The notes beneath the pieces were generated by a model. It saw nothing but the letters and a program-made list of their open reading frames with translations, searched no databases and was not told the origin of the DNA. Positions 8,687 through 16,540 of a stretch of DNA of 64,000 nucleotides are shown in pieces. Positions within the stretch are counted from its first letter, which is position 1. The number at the start of each line of letters is the position of its first letter. A program made the position numbers and the translations under genes. The stretch comes from UBA1351 sp964627665 (GTDB lineage Bacteria; Bacillota; Clostridia; Lachnospirales; Vallitaleaceae): contig CAZVKG010000010.1 of NCBI GenBank assembly GCA_964627665.1, forward strand, positions 11,737 to 75,736, in the 5' to 3' direction.

Positions 8687-9286
8687 CTATAATATTTTTC
8701 GACCTTCTAATGCACGTAATAAAGTGATTTCATCGACGTACTCTAAATCGCCGCCTACCGGAACGCCATTGGCAATTCGACTGACTTTGATTTCGAAGGG
8801 CTTAAGGATTTTACTAATGTATACCGCTGTTGCTTCACCTTCAACCGTCGAATTTGTTGCCAAAATAACCTCTTGAATATCTTCATCTCCGATTCGGGTC
8901 AGCAATTCTTTGACGCGAATGTCATTAGGCCCTATACCTAGCATGGGTGAAATGGCACCATGAAGCACATGATATAGGCCTGTATATTGCTTGGTTCGCT
9001 CATACGCGACGAGATCTTTGGACTCTTCAACGACCATCACTGTCGATTGATCACGTTTTTCACTACGACAGATCTGACACAATTCACCATCAGTAATCGT
9101 ACAGCATTTTATACAGTATCGTGTATTTTTCTTGGCTTCAATAATTGCTTTCGAAAATCGCTCTGCAGCTTCTTCCGGCTGATTGACCATGTAAAAAGCA
9201 AGTCGTTGCGCCGTTTTCGCACCAATTCCCGGAAGTTTCGAAAATTCTTCAATTAATTTTCGTATATGTGTTCCATAATAATCCAT
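8687..9286 (-). CDS. recR: Recombination protein RecR
   Basis: Acts with RecF/RecO to load RecA at gapped DNA. The 199-residue product has the full family layout. An N-terminal helix-hairpin-helix (KLPGIGAKTAQRLAFYMV) is followed by a C4 zinc finger near residues 57-72 (CIKCCTITDGELCQIC). The Toprim domain (VMVVEESKDLVAYE; later ATNSTVEGEATA) and the C-terminal GVPVGGDLEYVDEITL segment complete it. The length is normal. It lies 2 bp after ybaB in the conserved dnaX-ybaB-recR gene order of Firmicutes. Confidence 0.98.
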   Translation of the reverse strand: MDYYGTHIRKLIEEFSKLPGIGAKTAQRLAFYMVNQPEEAAERFSKAIIEAKKNTRYCIKCCTITDGELCQICRSEKRDQSTVMVVEESKDLVAYERTKQYTGLYHVLHGAISPMLGIGPNDIRVKELLTRIGDEDIQEVILATNSTVEGEATAVYISKILKPFEIKVSRIANGVPVGGDLEYVDEITLLRALEGRKIL

Positions 9287-9288
9287 GA

Positions 9289-9639
9289 CTACATCATACC
9301 ATTAGGTAGACCTAATCCTCCTGTCAATTTAGACATTTCCTTATTTACCGTCTCATCAGCTGTTTTAATCGCTTGATTAACGGCTGCAACGATTAAATCT
9401 TCTAACATTTCAACATCATCAGGATCGACAGCTTCAGGATCAATCGTAACAGTTTTGAGTTCTTTTTTTCCTGTGACGATTGCTTTAACCACGCCACCTC
9501 CAACAACTGCTTCAAACTCTTGATTGTCTAACTCCTCTTGTACTGTTGCCATTTTCTGTTGCATTTTTTGTGCTTGCTTCATTAAATTGTTCATATTCCC
9601 CGGCATACCGCCACCTGGAAAACCGCCTCTTTTTGCCAT
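9289..9639 (-). CDS. YbaB/EbfC family nucleoid-associated protein
   Basis: Small DNA-binding protein of 116 residues. It opens with a Gly/Met-rich stretch (MAKRGGFPGGGMPGNMNNLM), then a helix MKQAQKMQQKMATVQEEL, the family signature VVGGGVVKAIVTGKKEL, and TIDPEAVDPDDVEMLEDLIV. This order of helix, beta hairpin and helix is diagnostic. It sits between dnaX and recR, the classic location, with an 18-bp gap after dnaX. Its exact role is unsettled in the family. Confidence 0.96.
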   Translation of the reverse strand: MAKRGGFPGGGMPGNMNNLMKQAQKMQQKMATVQEELDNQEFEAVVGGGVVKAIVTGKKELKTVTIDPEAVDPDDVEMLEDLIVAAVNQAIKTADETVNKEMSKLTGGLGLPNGMM

Positions 9640-9657
9640 GATAATTCCTCCTTATAT

Positions 9658-11274
9658 TTACTGAATCTCAACATCAAAGTTGATTTTATTGCGTATTTTA
9701 TTAATTGCACGTTCAATATCTTCTAAGTTTCCTTCATTTGATGAACTATACTCGGTTTCTTCAATAATATTAAGTTCAAACTTCTTTTTATATAAAGACT
9801 CGAGTACATCTATTATTTTACTCAAATATTGCTCTTCTGACAAGGTGTTTTTCTGCACACTATTCTTACATACAAGACTTAATCGTTGGTCATTCATATA
9901 AAATGGCAACACTTCCTTTAATGTAGCTTTTAATAAGCCACTGGTACTTGTTACCACTTTAGCCCAGCCTTTAATCGCCTTTTGAATATCTTCGGGAAAG
10001 GCATCAGTATCAATCTCAACCCTTTGCTTCTGAGGTTCTGCCTCTGTATCTGATGCTCTTGCATCGTGCTGGTGTGTATCATTGGGATGCGTCTGCGCAT
10101 AGCGATCTGCACTGAGCATTCCTGCATGTATTTGTTGCTCAACCCTATGTAATCTAGATAATACCGCTTCTTGATCTGTATTTAGTTCCGGTTGACAGAG
10201 TTTAATCAATTCAATCTCAATCAATGTTCGCTTTCCGGTCATATATTTAATCTGTGATTCCAAATTTGAGAAGGATTTGATAAGATGAATAATGGTATTT
10301 TCATCAACATGTTGGCTTTGTTTTTTTAAGGCATCATAGACATCATCCGATACGTCAAGTAAATCTCTCAAATCAGAAATGGTATTGACCACTAATAGAT
10401 TTCGTAAATAGGCGATTTCATCCAATAAAAATTGACTCAAATCACGCCCTTGCATTACAATGCGTTCGATTACATCCATGGTTGTTTTGGTACTGCGTAA
10501 AATAATACCCTCAGTGAGTTCGCAAAACACATCTGAATCAACTGCACCCAATACTTCGAGTACTTTATCTAAGGTAATCTCTTCACCGAGATAAAAGGCG
10601 ATACATTGGTCTAGTATGCTCAGCCCATCTCGCATCGATCCATCAGCCACTTTTGCTATGTAGTGAATTGCCCGATCACTAGCTTGAATATCTTCGTCTT
10701 CCAAGTAGTGCTTCAAGGTTGCTGCTATCGTATCTGTTGATATACGTTTAAAATCATAACGCTGACATCTAGATAGAATCGTTGCCGGTATTTTATGCGG
10801 CTCTGTTGTTGCCAAGATAAACTTTACATGGGCCGGTGGTTCTTCTAGTGTTTTAAGCAAGGCATTAAAGGCTCCGGCACTTAGCATATGTACCTCATCG
10901 ATTATATAGACTTTGTACTTACCTTCAGTCGGTGTATATCGAACTTCTTCTCGTATCTCACGAATATTATCGACCCCGTTATTACTTGCTGCATCAATTT
11001 CAATCACATTCATATTCTGATGATGTAGCATATGTTGACAAGTTGGACAAACATTACACGGGCTTCCTTGAATGGGATCTTCACAGTTAACTGCACGGGC
11101 AAATATTTTTGCCGTCGATGTTTTCCCTGTTCCTCTTGTTCCACAAAAAAGATAAGCATGGGACGTACGCCCTGCTTCCACTTGATTAGTTAATGTTCGA
11201 ACAATATGATCTTGGCCGACAAGGTCATCAAAATGATCCGGTCGCCATTTACGATATAGGGCTTGATAACTCAT
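9658..11274 (-). CDS. dnaX: DNA polymerase III subunit gamma/tau
   Basis: AAA+ ATPase of the replisome clamp loader. Walker A is GTRGTGKTSTAK near residue 46. The zinc-binding cysteines CEDPIQGSPCNVCPTC occupy about 64-79, Walker B/DExH is IIDEVHMLS near 125, and the sensor 1/SRC arginine-finger region ATILSRCQRYDF is near 164. Domain III runs to roughly 370. A short, variable tau tail follows, so total length is 538. Start ATG at 11274 with GAGGG. A seven-A run at 10327-10321, codons 316-318, is in the A_AAA_AAA register. The gene follows the SRP RNA and precedes ybaB and recR. Confidence 0.97.
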   Translation of the reverse strand: MSYQALYRKWRPDHFDDLVGQDHIVRTLTNQVEAGRTSHAYLFCGTRGTGKTSTAKIFARAVNCEDPIQGSPCNVCPTCQHMLHHQNMNVIEIDAASNNGVDNIREIREEVRYTPTEGKYKVYIIDEVHMLSAGAFNALLKTLEEPPAHVKFILATTEPHKIPATILSRCQRYDFKRISTDTIAATLKHYLEDEDIQASDRAIHYIAKVADGSMRDGLSILDQCIAFYLGEEITLDKVLEVLGAVDSDVFCELTEGIILRSTKTTMDVIERIVMQGRDLSQFLLDEIAYLRNLLVVNTISDLRDLLDVSDDVYDALKKQSQHVDENTIIHLIKSFSNLESQIKYMTGKRTLIEIELIKLCQPELNTDQEAVLSRLHRVEQQIHAGMLSADRYAQTHPNDTHQHDARASDTEAEPQKQRVEIDTDAFPEDIQKAIKGWAKVVTSTSGLLKATLKEVLPFYMNDQRLSLVCKNSVQKNTLSEEQYLSKIIDVLESLYKKKFELNIIEETEYSSSNEGNLEDIERAINKIRNKINFDVEIQ

Positions 11275-11300
11275 ACATTATCCCTCACTTTGATATCAAA

Positions 11301-11342
11301 ACAAGTTTCATTAAATAGCATACCACTTTTAATGAAACTTGT
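11301..11342 (-). terminator. Terminator of SRP RNA
   Basis: ACAAGTTTCATTAAA and its exact inverted copy form a perfect 15-bp stem with a 12-nt loop, followed on the minus strand by TTTT. It lies between the SRP RNA 3' end and dnaX. Confidence 0.85.
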
Positions 11343-11345
11343 AAA
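11317..11345 (-). promoter_or_regulatory. Possible dnaX promoter embedded in the SRP RNA terminator
   Basis: On the minus strand TTTACA (11345-11340), 17 bp, TATGCT (11322-11317). The -35 sits at the foot of the terminator stem and the -10 in its loop. No other promoter fits between the terminator and the dnaX start. Confidence 0.4.
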
Positions 11346-11356
11346 AGGCAAAATTA

Positions 11357-11624
11357 AATCCGTGCGCTGCCCTTCGCCAATCACCCATAAGCGTTACTCA
11401 TATAGTTAGCTCTGATCAGGCACCCTTACGGCACATAGGAGCTTCTGCTTAGTGCTGCTTCCGTCAAGACCTGACACAGTTCACAGATTCCTATTGCGTA
11501 AGACCCAATCGTCAACACCACTTTTACGAGGCTGCCTTACAAAATGAAAGTCTCAGTTTAGCATCACCCCTGCTGTAGCGGATTGCAGGTACAGGGCACC
11601 GCTATCTCCCCGGCTGCACGGAAA
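11357..11624 (-). ncRNA. ffs: Signal recognition particle RNA (large bacterial type)
   Basis: RNA scaffold of the SRP. The conserved domain IV is read on the minus strand at 11476-11448: GTCAGGTC, TGACGGAAGCAGC, ACTAAG. The 5' region carries GCAGCCGGGGAG and GCGGTGCCCTGT, the Alu-type domain of Bacillus/Clostridium 6S-like scRNA. The two ends pair as CCGTGC (11621-11616) with GCACGG (11365-11360). The size is about 268 nt. Exact ends are inferred from this closing stem; a perfect terminator hairpin follows at 11342-11301. Confidence 0.93.
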
Positions 11625-11686
11625 CTTTATCACATATGTAGTTGTTGCACTTATCATCCGATTGATTCATAAGTACAGCAACATTC

Positions 11687-11715
11687 AGTATATAGCTTTT
11701 TTATAGTAATGTCAA
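11687..11715 (-). promoter_or_regulatory. Sigma-A promoter of SRP RNA
   Basis: On the minus strand TTGACA (11715-11710), 17 bp, TATACT (11692-11687). Transcription would begin about 60 nt before the mature SRP RNA 5' end. The extra leader can fold (GTTGC.GTACTTAT with ATAAGTGCAAC), consistent with a processed precursor. Confidence 0.8.
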
Positions 11716-11760
11716 TATTTTTTCTTGGATTTTTATACTGTAAACTAATAGCCGAGCAAG

Positions 11761-13047
11761 TCACCTTCTCATGCTCACTTTTCTTGTATACTGTACAAGG
11801 GTTGATTTACCGTCATGTGGCTCGCCGACATAAGTCGTTGACATTTGTTCGCAAGTCGTTACTCGGTTGACTCCTGCTGCAAATAAAAGTTGCGTTAAAG
11901 CGTCCCTTTGGCCATCATCGCATTCAAGTCCAGCGGTTTGAAGATGCCCTTTGTGTTCTCGAAGCAAGGGAAGTAATTCATTTCGCCGAATCGGAACAAC
12001 CCAAATATTTCTGTATTTTGGAGAGCTTTTCAGCTTCGGTTTAAGGTCAACCATCACACATATTCTTTGATCGTCACTTTCATAGAGATAACGTTGACCT
12101 AGTACGGATTCAGTTCTAACATTCTCTTTTGTCCATGTAATCTCCCCTTGGACGGGAATGTCTAATTCATCTATTGCATAATCCTGTGCAACATAGATTA
12201 ATTTATCCAGCAATTCCTTTGAAAACGCCTTGACGGTTTCTATGTTAGTTGTTTCTAGAAAAACCGTTTGCGGAGAACTGCAGTTCAGTTGATTGCTGAT
12301 ACAGATTTCTTTGGCAAGCCCCTCTAATTCATTCTGGTAATGATTGCCTAAAGTAAAATAAGCAAAACTAAGTCGATGTCCCCATTCAATCAATTGTATT
12401 GTCGGTGGGATAATCTGCCTGATACCGGCAATGGCTTCATCTGAACCCCATACGATTATTGCATCGGCCACCTCACTGAGGGTGCGTAATGTTTCGATAT
12501 CTGTTGAACGTATATCGAACACATAGATATAGGGGGCAAGCCTAGGTTCAATGCGTAATAATTCTTTCAGTAGCATTAGTGAAATTCCCCCTTCATAGGA
12601 AGGCAATTTCAAAACATTGATATTTCCAGATAAACATCCTTCCAAAACACTTAAAACAGAGAGCGCAATGACATTTCCTGCACCGATATGCATGAGAACC
12701 CCTAATGGCTGTCGACGCTCTTTGGTCACATCATCAATGACCGTCCAACGGTTAAAATCAGAACCTAGTTCTCTTGATATTTTTGTTTCAAGAGCTTCTT
12801 TTGTCATAGCCGTTCGAATGGTCGTGATTAATTCATCAGCTTTCCAATCAAAAACCCCAATCGACAGGAGCTGATCTTTGAGATAGTCATAATCCATTTG
12901 GTCCAAAAGTTTAACGATAGCATGAACTACTACGGCAGAATCCAACGGTTCCAAAAGCAAATCCGTATTAACGGTGTCTTTCAGTAAGGATAGAGCGTGA
13001 TGCAGTTCATGATCTTGTATTTCTTTCCCTCTAAATAAATGCTCCAT
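11761..13047 (-). CDS. LuxC-like acyl-CoA/acyl-protein reductase
   Basis: Aldehyde-dehydrogenase-fold reductase that takes an acyl group onto a cysteine and reduces it to an aldehyde with NADPH. The 428-residue product carries the nucleotide-binding stretch VLMHIGAGNVIALS near 117-130 and the catalytic cysteine in SNQLNCSSPQTVFLE (Cys 256), the LuxC/PF05893 active-site pattern. Its start overlaps the end of the LuxE-like gene by 17 bp, so the two are translated as a pair. No luciferase or LuxD gene is near. The aldehyde's fate is unknown; possibilities are membrane or surface lipid modification, or an odd-substrate reductase. Confidence 0.85.
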   Translation of the reverse strand: MEHLFRGKEIQDHELHHALSLLKDTVNTDLLLEPLDSAVVVHAIVKLLDQMDYDYLKDQLLSIGVFDWKADELITTIRTAMTKEALETKISRELGSDFNRWTVIDDVTKERRQPLGVLMHIGAGNVIALSVLSVLEGCLSGNINVLKLPSYEGGISLMLLKELLRIEPRLAPYIYVFDIRSTDIETLRTLSEVADAIIVWGSDEAIAGIRQIIPPTIQLIEWGHRLSFAYFTLGNHYQNELEGLAKEICISNQLNCSSPQTVFLETTNIETVKAFSKELLDKLIYVAQDYAIDELDIPVQGEITWTKENVRTESVLGQRYLYESDDQRICVMVDLKPKLKSSPKYRNIWVVPIRRNELLPLLREHKGHLQTAGLECDDGQRDALTQLLFAAGVNRVTTCEQMSTTYVGEPHDGKSTLVQYTRKVSMRR

Positions 13048-14182
13048 ATTGACCTCTTTCCATCAACTCGGATGCTGACACGGCACATGACTTTCGTTGA
13101 ACGGTTCCGGCACGTCCTAAGATTTCAAAATATGGGGTTGTTATCCCGCATCCACAAGTACTGCCATCTTTTAGAATAGCCAAATCGCCCATTGTAACTG
13201 CGGTTATGGGCACTCCTGAAACCAATGGACTTACGAAGCTTAAGAATCCGGGTTGATTAAATCCTACATTCTCTAAAGTTTTGATATCTCGAATAATAAC
13301 ACGACTCCAGATTGGTACATGCATATGGTGATACTTACATTCCGGGTAGGCAACACTGTGCTCAACAGCACTATAGAAATCGCGACAGTTAATGGCAGGA
13401 ATACCTAGCATTTCTTCGACCAATGCATGAAGTTTTTCTTTGGTAACCGAAAGGTTGCTCATCTTCTTCCATCCGCCACCGGTAAATATGATAGACTTTT
13501 TATTTAGCCTAAGTGGTGGAATGTCCATGGATTTCATCGTTGAAAGGAGCATATATAAATATCCCGGAAACCCAAAAATCCTGACCGGAAATGGTTGCTT
13601 AGAGAATCGTTCTAACGATTTGATAATGCCGAAATAATCAATTTGATAGTCATCTCCGAGAGCACGTATAGCGAATACGATTTCTTTAGCTGGTGCAAGT
13701 TTTGTCATTCCAAGAAGTACCTTGACATTTCCCATATTATTGCCCTTTTTTGGTTCGTAACCAAGGAGTAGATAGTTTGTAGGGGTAAGCGAAATGAATC
13801 GATGATGCCACATAGATTTAATCATCATTTTGGTGCCGAGTTCAATATCTCTTTTGGATAAAAAAACTTGACTTTTCTGTCCTAAGGTTCCGGAAGAAGT
13901 CGCATGTACCTCGATTTTATCGGGAGAAATACTCATTAACTCATGCGTTTTATAAAAGTCCACAGGAACAGAAGGAATTTTATCCAAATCCTTCATATCT
14001 TTTACATCTTCAGCCGTAAAACCTTTGCTGTCGAGCAACTTATGATAAACCGGATTATTTACTTGATGATACCTAACAGATTCTTTGACGGCATTCAGAA
14101 ACAACTGCTCACTTCCTATAAAATCATATATTTTTTTATACTTGAATAAGACTTCTCTAGCTTGAAGTTCTTTATCCTTCAT
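13031..14182 (-). CDS. LuxE-like acyl-protein synthetase
   Basis: Adenylate-forming enzyme of the LuxE/PaaK group (PF04443), which activates a fatty acid with ATP and passes the acyl group to its LuxC partner. Visible motifs are the P-loop-like HATSSGTLGQKSQVFLS (residues 93-109), IIFTGGGWKK near 230, the FYSAVEH segment near 266, and the C-terminal GCGITTPYFEILGRAG. The length of 383 is normal for LuxE. It is the first gene of the pair, overlapping luxC by 17 bp. No nearby biosynthetic gene shows the substrate. The cysteine in RKSCAVS near the C-terminus is a candidate acyl carrier residue. Confidence 0.83.
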   Translation of the reverse strand: MKDKELQAREVLFKYKKIYDFIGSEQLFLNAVKESVRYHQVNNPVYHKLLDSKGFTAEDVKDMKDLDKIPSVPVDFYKTHELMSISPDKIEVHATSSGTLGQKSQVFLSKRDIELGTKMMIKSMWHHRFISLTPTNYLLLGYEPKKGNNMGNVKVLLGMTKLAPAKEIVFAIRALGDDYQIDYFGIIKSLERFSKQPFPVRIFGFPGYLYMLLSTMKSMDIPPLRLNKKSIIFTGGGWKKMSNLSVTKEKLHALVEEMLGIPAINCRDFYSAVEHSVAYPECKYHHMHVPIWSRVIIRDIKTLENVGFNQPGFLSFVSPLVSGVPITAVTMGDLAILKDGSTCGCGITTPYFEILGRAGTVQRKSCAVSASELMERGQYGAFI

Positions 14183-14259
14183 TGACTCACCTACTTAATC
14201 GACATATATATTTATACAACAATGCTAACTGATTACTATTGTATAATATAAACAACGGA

Positions 14260-14907
14260 TTAAGCAACTACAAATTCGCTATCACAATATTGACGAAGCT
14301 TATGTAAAACCTGCATTGGATGGGTACCACTTAGGAGTGATGCAGTGACATTTTCTCGCGCCTTATCGTACTGCGCAAATGTTTTTAATGCTTCATTTAC
14401 TTTGGAATACACTTTCCAGTAGCCAATAGCCATCGGTTCAGCTTGATCTCCACTTGCAAAAATTTTTACATCGTCAATTGGATATCCCAAGAATACTCCG
14501 ATTTCATGAGGACACTTTTGCATATAACGTTGTCGAAGTGTGTTAAGGGAACCATTAATATCTTTTGGACAAGAATACCCACATGATTTCAAGAAGCAAC
14601 TGCACTCTTTTTCTTCCAAACTCTGCTCAAGACGTTTGGAGTGATAAAATAGCACAACCACATGTTTTTCATCACGACTTAATTCACAAAAATTCAAAGG
14701 AATATATTGTTTAATCTCTTTTCTATGTTGATCCCACAATTTAAGTGCATTTCGTCTTCGGTTATGTTTAAAACTAATTAGGGAAGCTATTTTTCCACCA
14801 AATAATGTCGGCGCTCCATGGAATAATATTTTGCATATTAAATATTCCAACTCATCATATGCTTCCATTGTATAATATGTATCAACAACTAACTTACTAC
14901 GCATCAT
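14260..14907 (-). CDS. DUF3793 family protein
   Basis: Soluble 215-residue protein of the clostridial DUF3793 family. Characteristic stretches are ILFHGAPTLFGGKIASLISF near the N-terminus, VVVLFYHSKRLEQSL in the middle, and CPHEIGVFLGYPIDDVKIF around residue 130. Several cysteines (CSCFLKSCGYSC) could bind a metal. Third gene of the Fur-box operon after DUF2325 and flavodoxin, a pairing that recurs in clostridia. This suggests a role in iron limitation or heme/metal handling, but the biochemical function is unknown. Confidence 0.85.
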   Translation of the reverse strand: MMRSKLVVDTYYTMEAYDELEYLICKILFHGAPTLFGGKIASLISFKHNRRRNALKLWDQHRKEIKQYIPLNFCELSRDEKHVVVLFYHSKRLEQSLEEKECSCFLKSCGYSCPKDINGSLNTLRQRYMQKCPHEIGVFLGYPIDDVKIFASGDQAEPMAIGYWKVYSKVNEALKTFAQYDKARENVTASLLSGTHPMQVLHKLRQYCDSEFVVA

Positions 14908-14923
14908 TATTCCTCACTTTAAT

Positions 14924-15346
14924 TTACTGGGATATTTTTCTTCCGACTGCTTTACATGCTTCTAAGTCATCTTGACTTGGTGTTTCATTAACGATAAGAC
15001 TGTCAAGTACAAGATGCGCTTGATAGCTTTCCATACGTGCTTCCCATTCTCGCATCCATTCGCCATCCCCCCAACCGTAGGAACCGAAAAGCAACACTTT
15101 TTTATTGGCAACAACATCTTTTATTGACTCGACAAAAGGTTCCATCTCATCTTCTTCAAGTACTTCATCTCCCATTGAGGGGCAACCGAGTGCAATGACA
15201 TCTGCTTCTTTGATTAGGTCAATTGTTGCTTCATCGACTCGAATACACTTAGCACTTTGATCATTTTCTTGTATTCCCGCATATAGTGCCTCTGCCATCA
15301 TCTCCGTGTTTCCTGTCCCACTCCAATAGATAACTGTTGTTTTCAT
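14924..15346 (-). CDS. Flavodoxin
   Basis: FMN-binding electron carrier that replaces ferredoxin when iron is scarce. The phosphate-binding loop is at the N-terminus, VIYWSGTGNTEMMAEAL, and the FMN-contacting loops are IALGCPSMGDEVLEED and LLFGSYGWGDGEWMREWE. The 140-residue length is that of a short-chain flavodoxin. Second gene of an operon with a Fur-type operator, which fits iron-starvation induction. The neighbouring genes encode DUF2325 and DUF3793 proteins. Confidence 0.95.
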   Translation of the reverse strand: MKTTVIYWSGTGNTEMMAEALYAGIQENDQSAKCIRVDEATIDLIKEADVIALGCPSMGDEVLEEDEMEPFVESIKDVVANKKVLLFGSYGWGDGEWMREWEARMESYQAHLVLDSLIVNETPSQDDLEACKAVGRKISQ

Positions 15347-15348
15347 AA

Positions 15349-15636
15349 TTAAATCATCCTTTCTAATTCTTCTAACACTATTTTAAGTGCATTTTGGCTA
15401 CTTGTATGACATTTGATCATTGGCACATTATTCTTTTTAGCCGCTTCCGCAGCATGCTTTACCATTTTATGTGACACCGTATTCGTAAAAACAATAATTC
15501 CATCCGGCTTACCGATACGTTTTGTAAATTCTGTTTTCATCTGTGTCATAATCTTGATCTTATGTCCGTGTTCCTTGGATAACAACTTATATTGGCGATG
15601 CATTCGATCATGTCCGCCTACTAAAACAATACTCAT
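15349..15636 (-). CDS. DUF2325 domain protein
   Basis: Small soluble protein of 95 residues, starting MSIVLVGGHDRMHRQYK. It reads through the DUF2325 pattern with GIIVFTNTVSHKMVKHAAE and a closing VPMIKCHTSSQNALK. A longer frame from a TTG exists, but AAAGGGG lies 7 bases before the ATG at 15636, which I take as the start. First gene of the operon under the Fur-box promoter, with flavodoxin following 2 bp on. Function is not established for the family; context suggests iron- or redox-related regulation. Confidence 0.85.
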   Translation of the reverse strand: MSIVLVGGHDRMHRQYKLLSKEHGHKIKIMTQMKTEFTKRIGKPDGIIVFTNTVSHKMVKHAAEAAKKNNVPMIKCHTSSQNALKIVLEELERMI

Positions 15637-15661
15637 AAAATAACCCCTTTCACTTCGCAAA

Positions 15662-15714
15662 TGATTCTCATTATCAATATACTATTATTATATCTTTTTT
15701 TAACTAATTGTCAA
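15662..15714 (-). promoter_or_regulatory. Sigma-A promoter with Fur-type operator
   Basis: On the minus strand TTGACA (15714-15709), 16 bp, TATAAT (15692-15687) is a consensus promoter. Just downstream, TGATAATGAGAATCA (15676-15662) matches the Fur 7-1-7 box TGATAATnATTATCA at all but two positions. It overlaps the expected transcription start, where a repressor would block initiation. The next gene is DUF2325, then flavodoxin. Confidence 0.8.
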
Positions 15715-15737
15715 TCCTTTAACTAAAAAAGAGTAAA

Positions 15738-15770
15738 AAAAAACTGAATGATTAATTTTCACTCAGTTTT
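15738..15770 (-). terminator. Terminator after nagB
   Basis: AAAACTGAATGA pairs with TCACTCAGTTTT with one mismatch, flanked by A- and T-runs, 20 bp past the nagB stop. It could act on both strands. Confidence 0.75.
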
Positions 15771-15790
15771 CTTCCTATCCAAATACATAT

Positions 15791-16540
15791 TTATAACTCT
15801 CCTGCTGCTTCTTCATCAATAATCAATGTTACATCTTGGTGAAGTTGAAGAATCGATGCCGGTAGTTCCGGAGTAACGGGGCCTTTTAACATGGCACGAA
15901 TCGCTTTTGCCTTGTTCTGACCGCTCGCCATTAATATGATCTTTTTGGAATGCATAATATTTCGTATTCCCATGCTTAGGGCTTGTTTTGGAACATCATC
16001 GATATTATCAAAAAACCGCGCATTGGCTTCGATCGTTTCTTCGTCTAACTCAACTAAATGTGTACCCGCTTCGAACTTAACATCTGGTTCGTTAAATCCA
16101 ATATGCCCATTTGTGCCAATACCTAAAATCTGTAAGTCAATATTTCCTGATGCTTCAATGGCGCGATCATAAACCTGACAGGTTTCTTCAACATTCGTAT
16201 TAGAGCCACTAGGAATGTTTTGATAGTTCTCACGGACATTCACATGTTTAAAAAAGTTTTCATGCATATAATAGGCATAACTTTGGGGATTATCCGGTGC
16301 AATCGGGTAGTATTCGTCTAGATTAAATGTTGTCACATCTTGAAAATCCACTTCGTTTTCTTGATATTTTTTAACTAGTTCTTGATACATTCCTTCCGGT
16401 GTTGATCCTGTTGCAAGACCTAATACACTATTACGCTTTAAAAGCACCTGTGCTTCAATCATTGCTGCTGCTTTTTTACTCATCTGCTCATAGTTATCAA
16501 CAATGATGATTTTGATGTTATTGATATCAATGGTTTTCAT
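15791..16540 (-). CDS. nagB: Glucosamine-6-phosphate deaminase
   Basis: Converts glucosamine-6-phosphate to fructose-6-phosphate and ammonia, the last step feeding amino sugars into glycolysis. Family motifs are LGLATGSTPEGMYQ near 40, TFNLDEYYPI near 68, and the active-site GIGTNGHIGFNEP near 132. The product has 249 residues from the ATG at 16540; a TTG two codons upstream is less likely because AAAGGGGAA is best spaced to the ATG. Its start lies inside the end of nagA (14-bp overlap), so the two are coupled. End of the N-acetylglucosamine operon. Confidence 0.97.
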   Translation of the reverse strand: MKTIDINNIKIIIVDNYEQMSKKAAAMIEAQVLLKRNSVLGLATGSTPEGMYQELVKKYQENEVDFQDVTTFNLDEYYPIAPDNPQSYAYYMHENFFKHVNVRENYQNIPSGSNTNVEETCQVYDRAIEASGNIDLQILGIGTNGHIGFNEPDVKFEAGTHLVELDEETIEANARFFDNIDDVPKQALSMGIRNIMHSKKIILMASGQNKAKAIRAMLKGPVTPELPASILQLHQDVTLIIDEEAAGEL

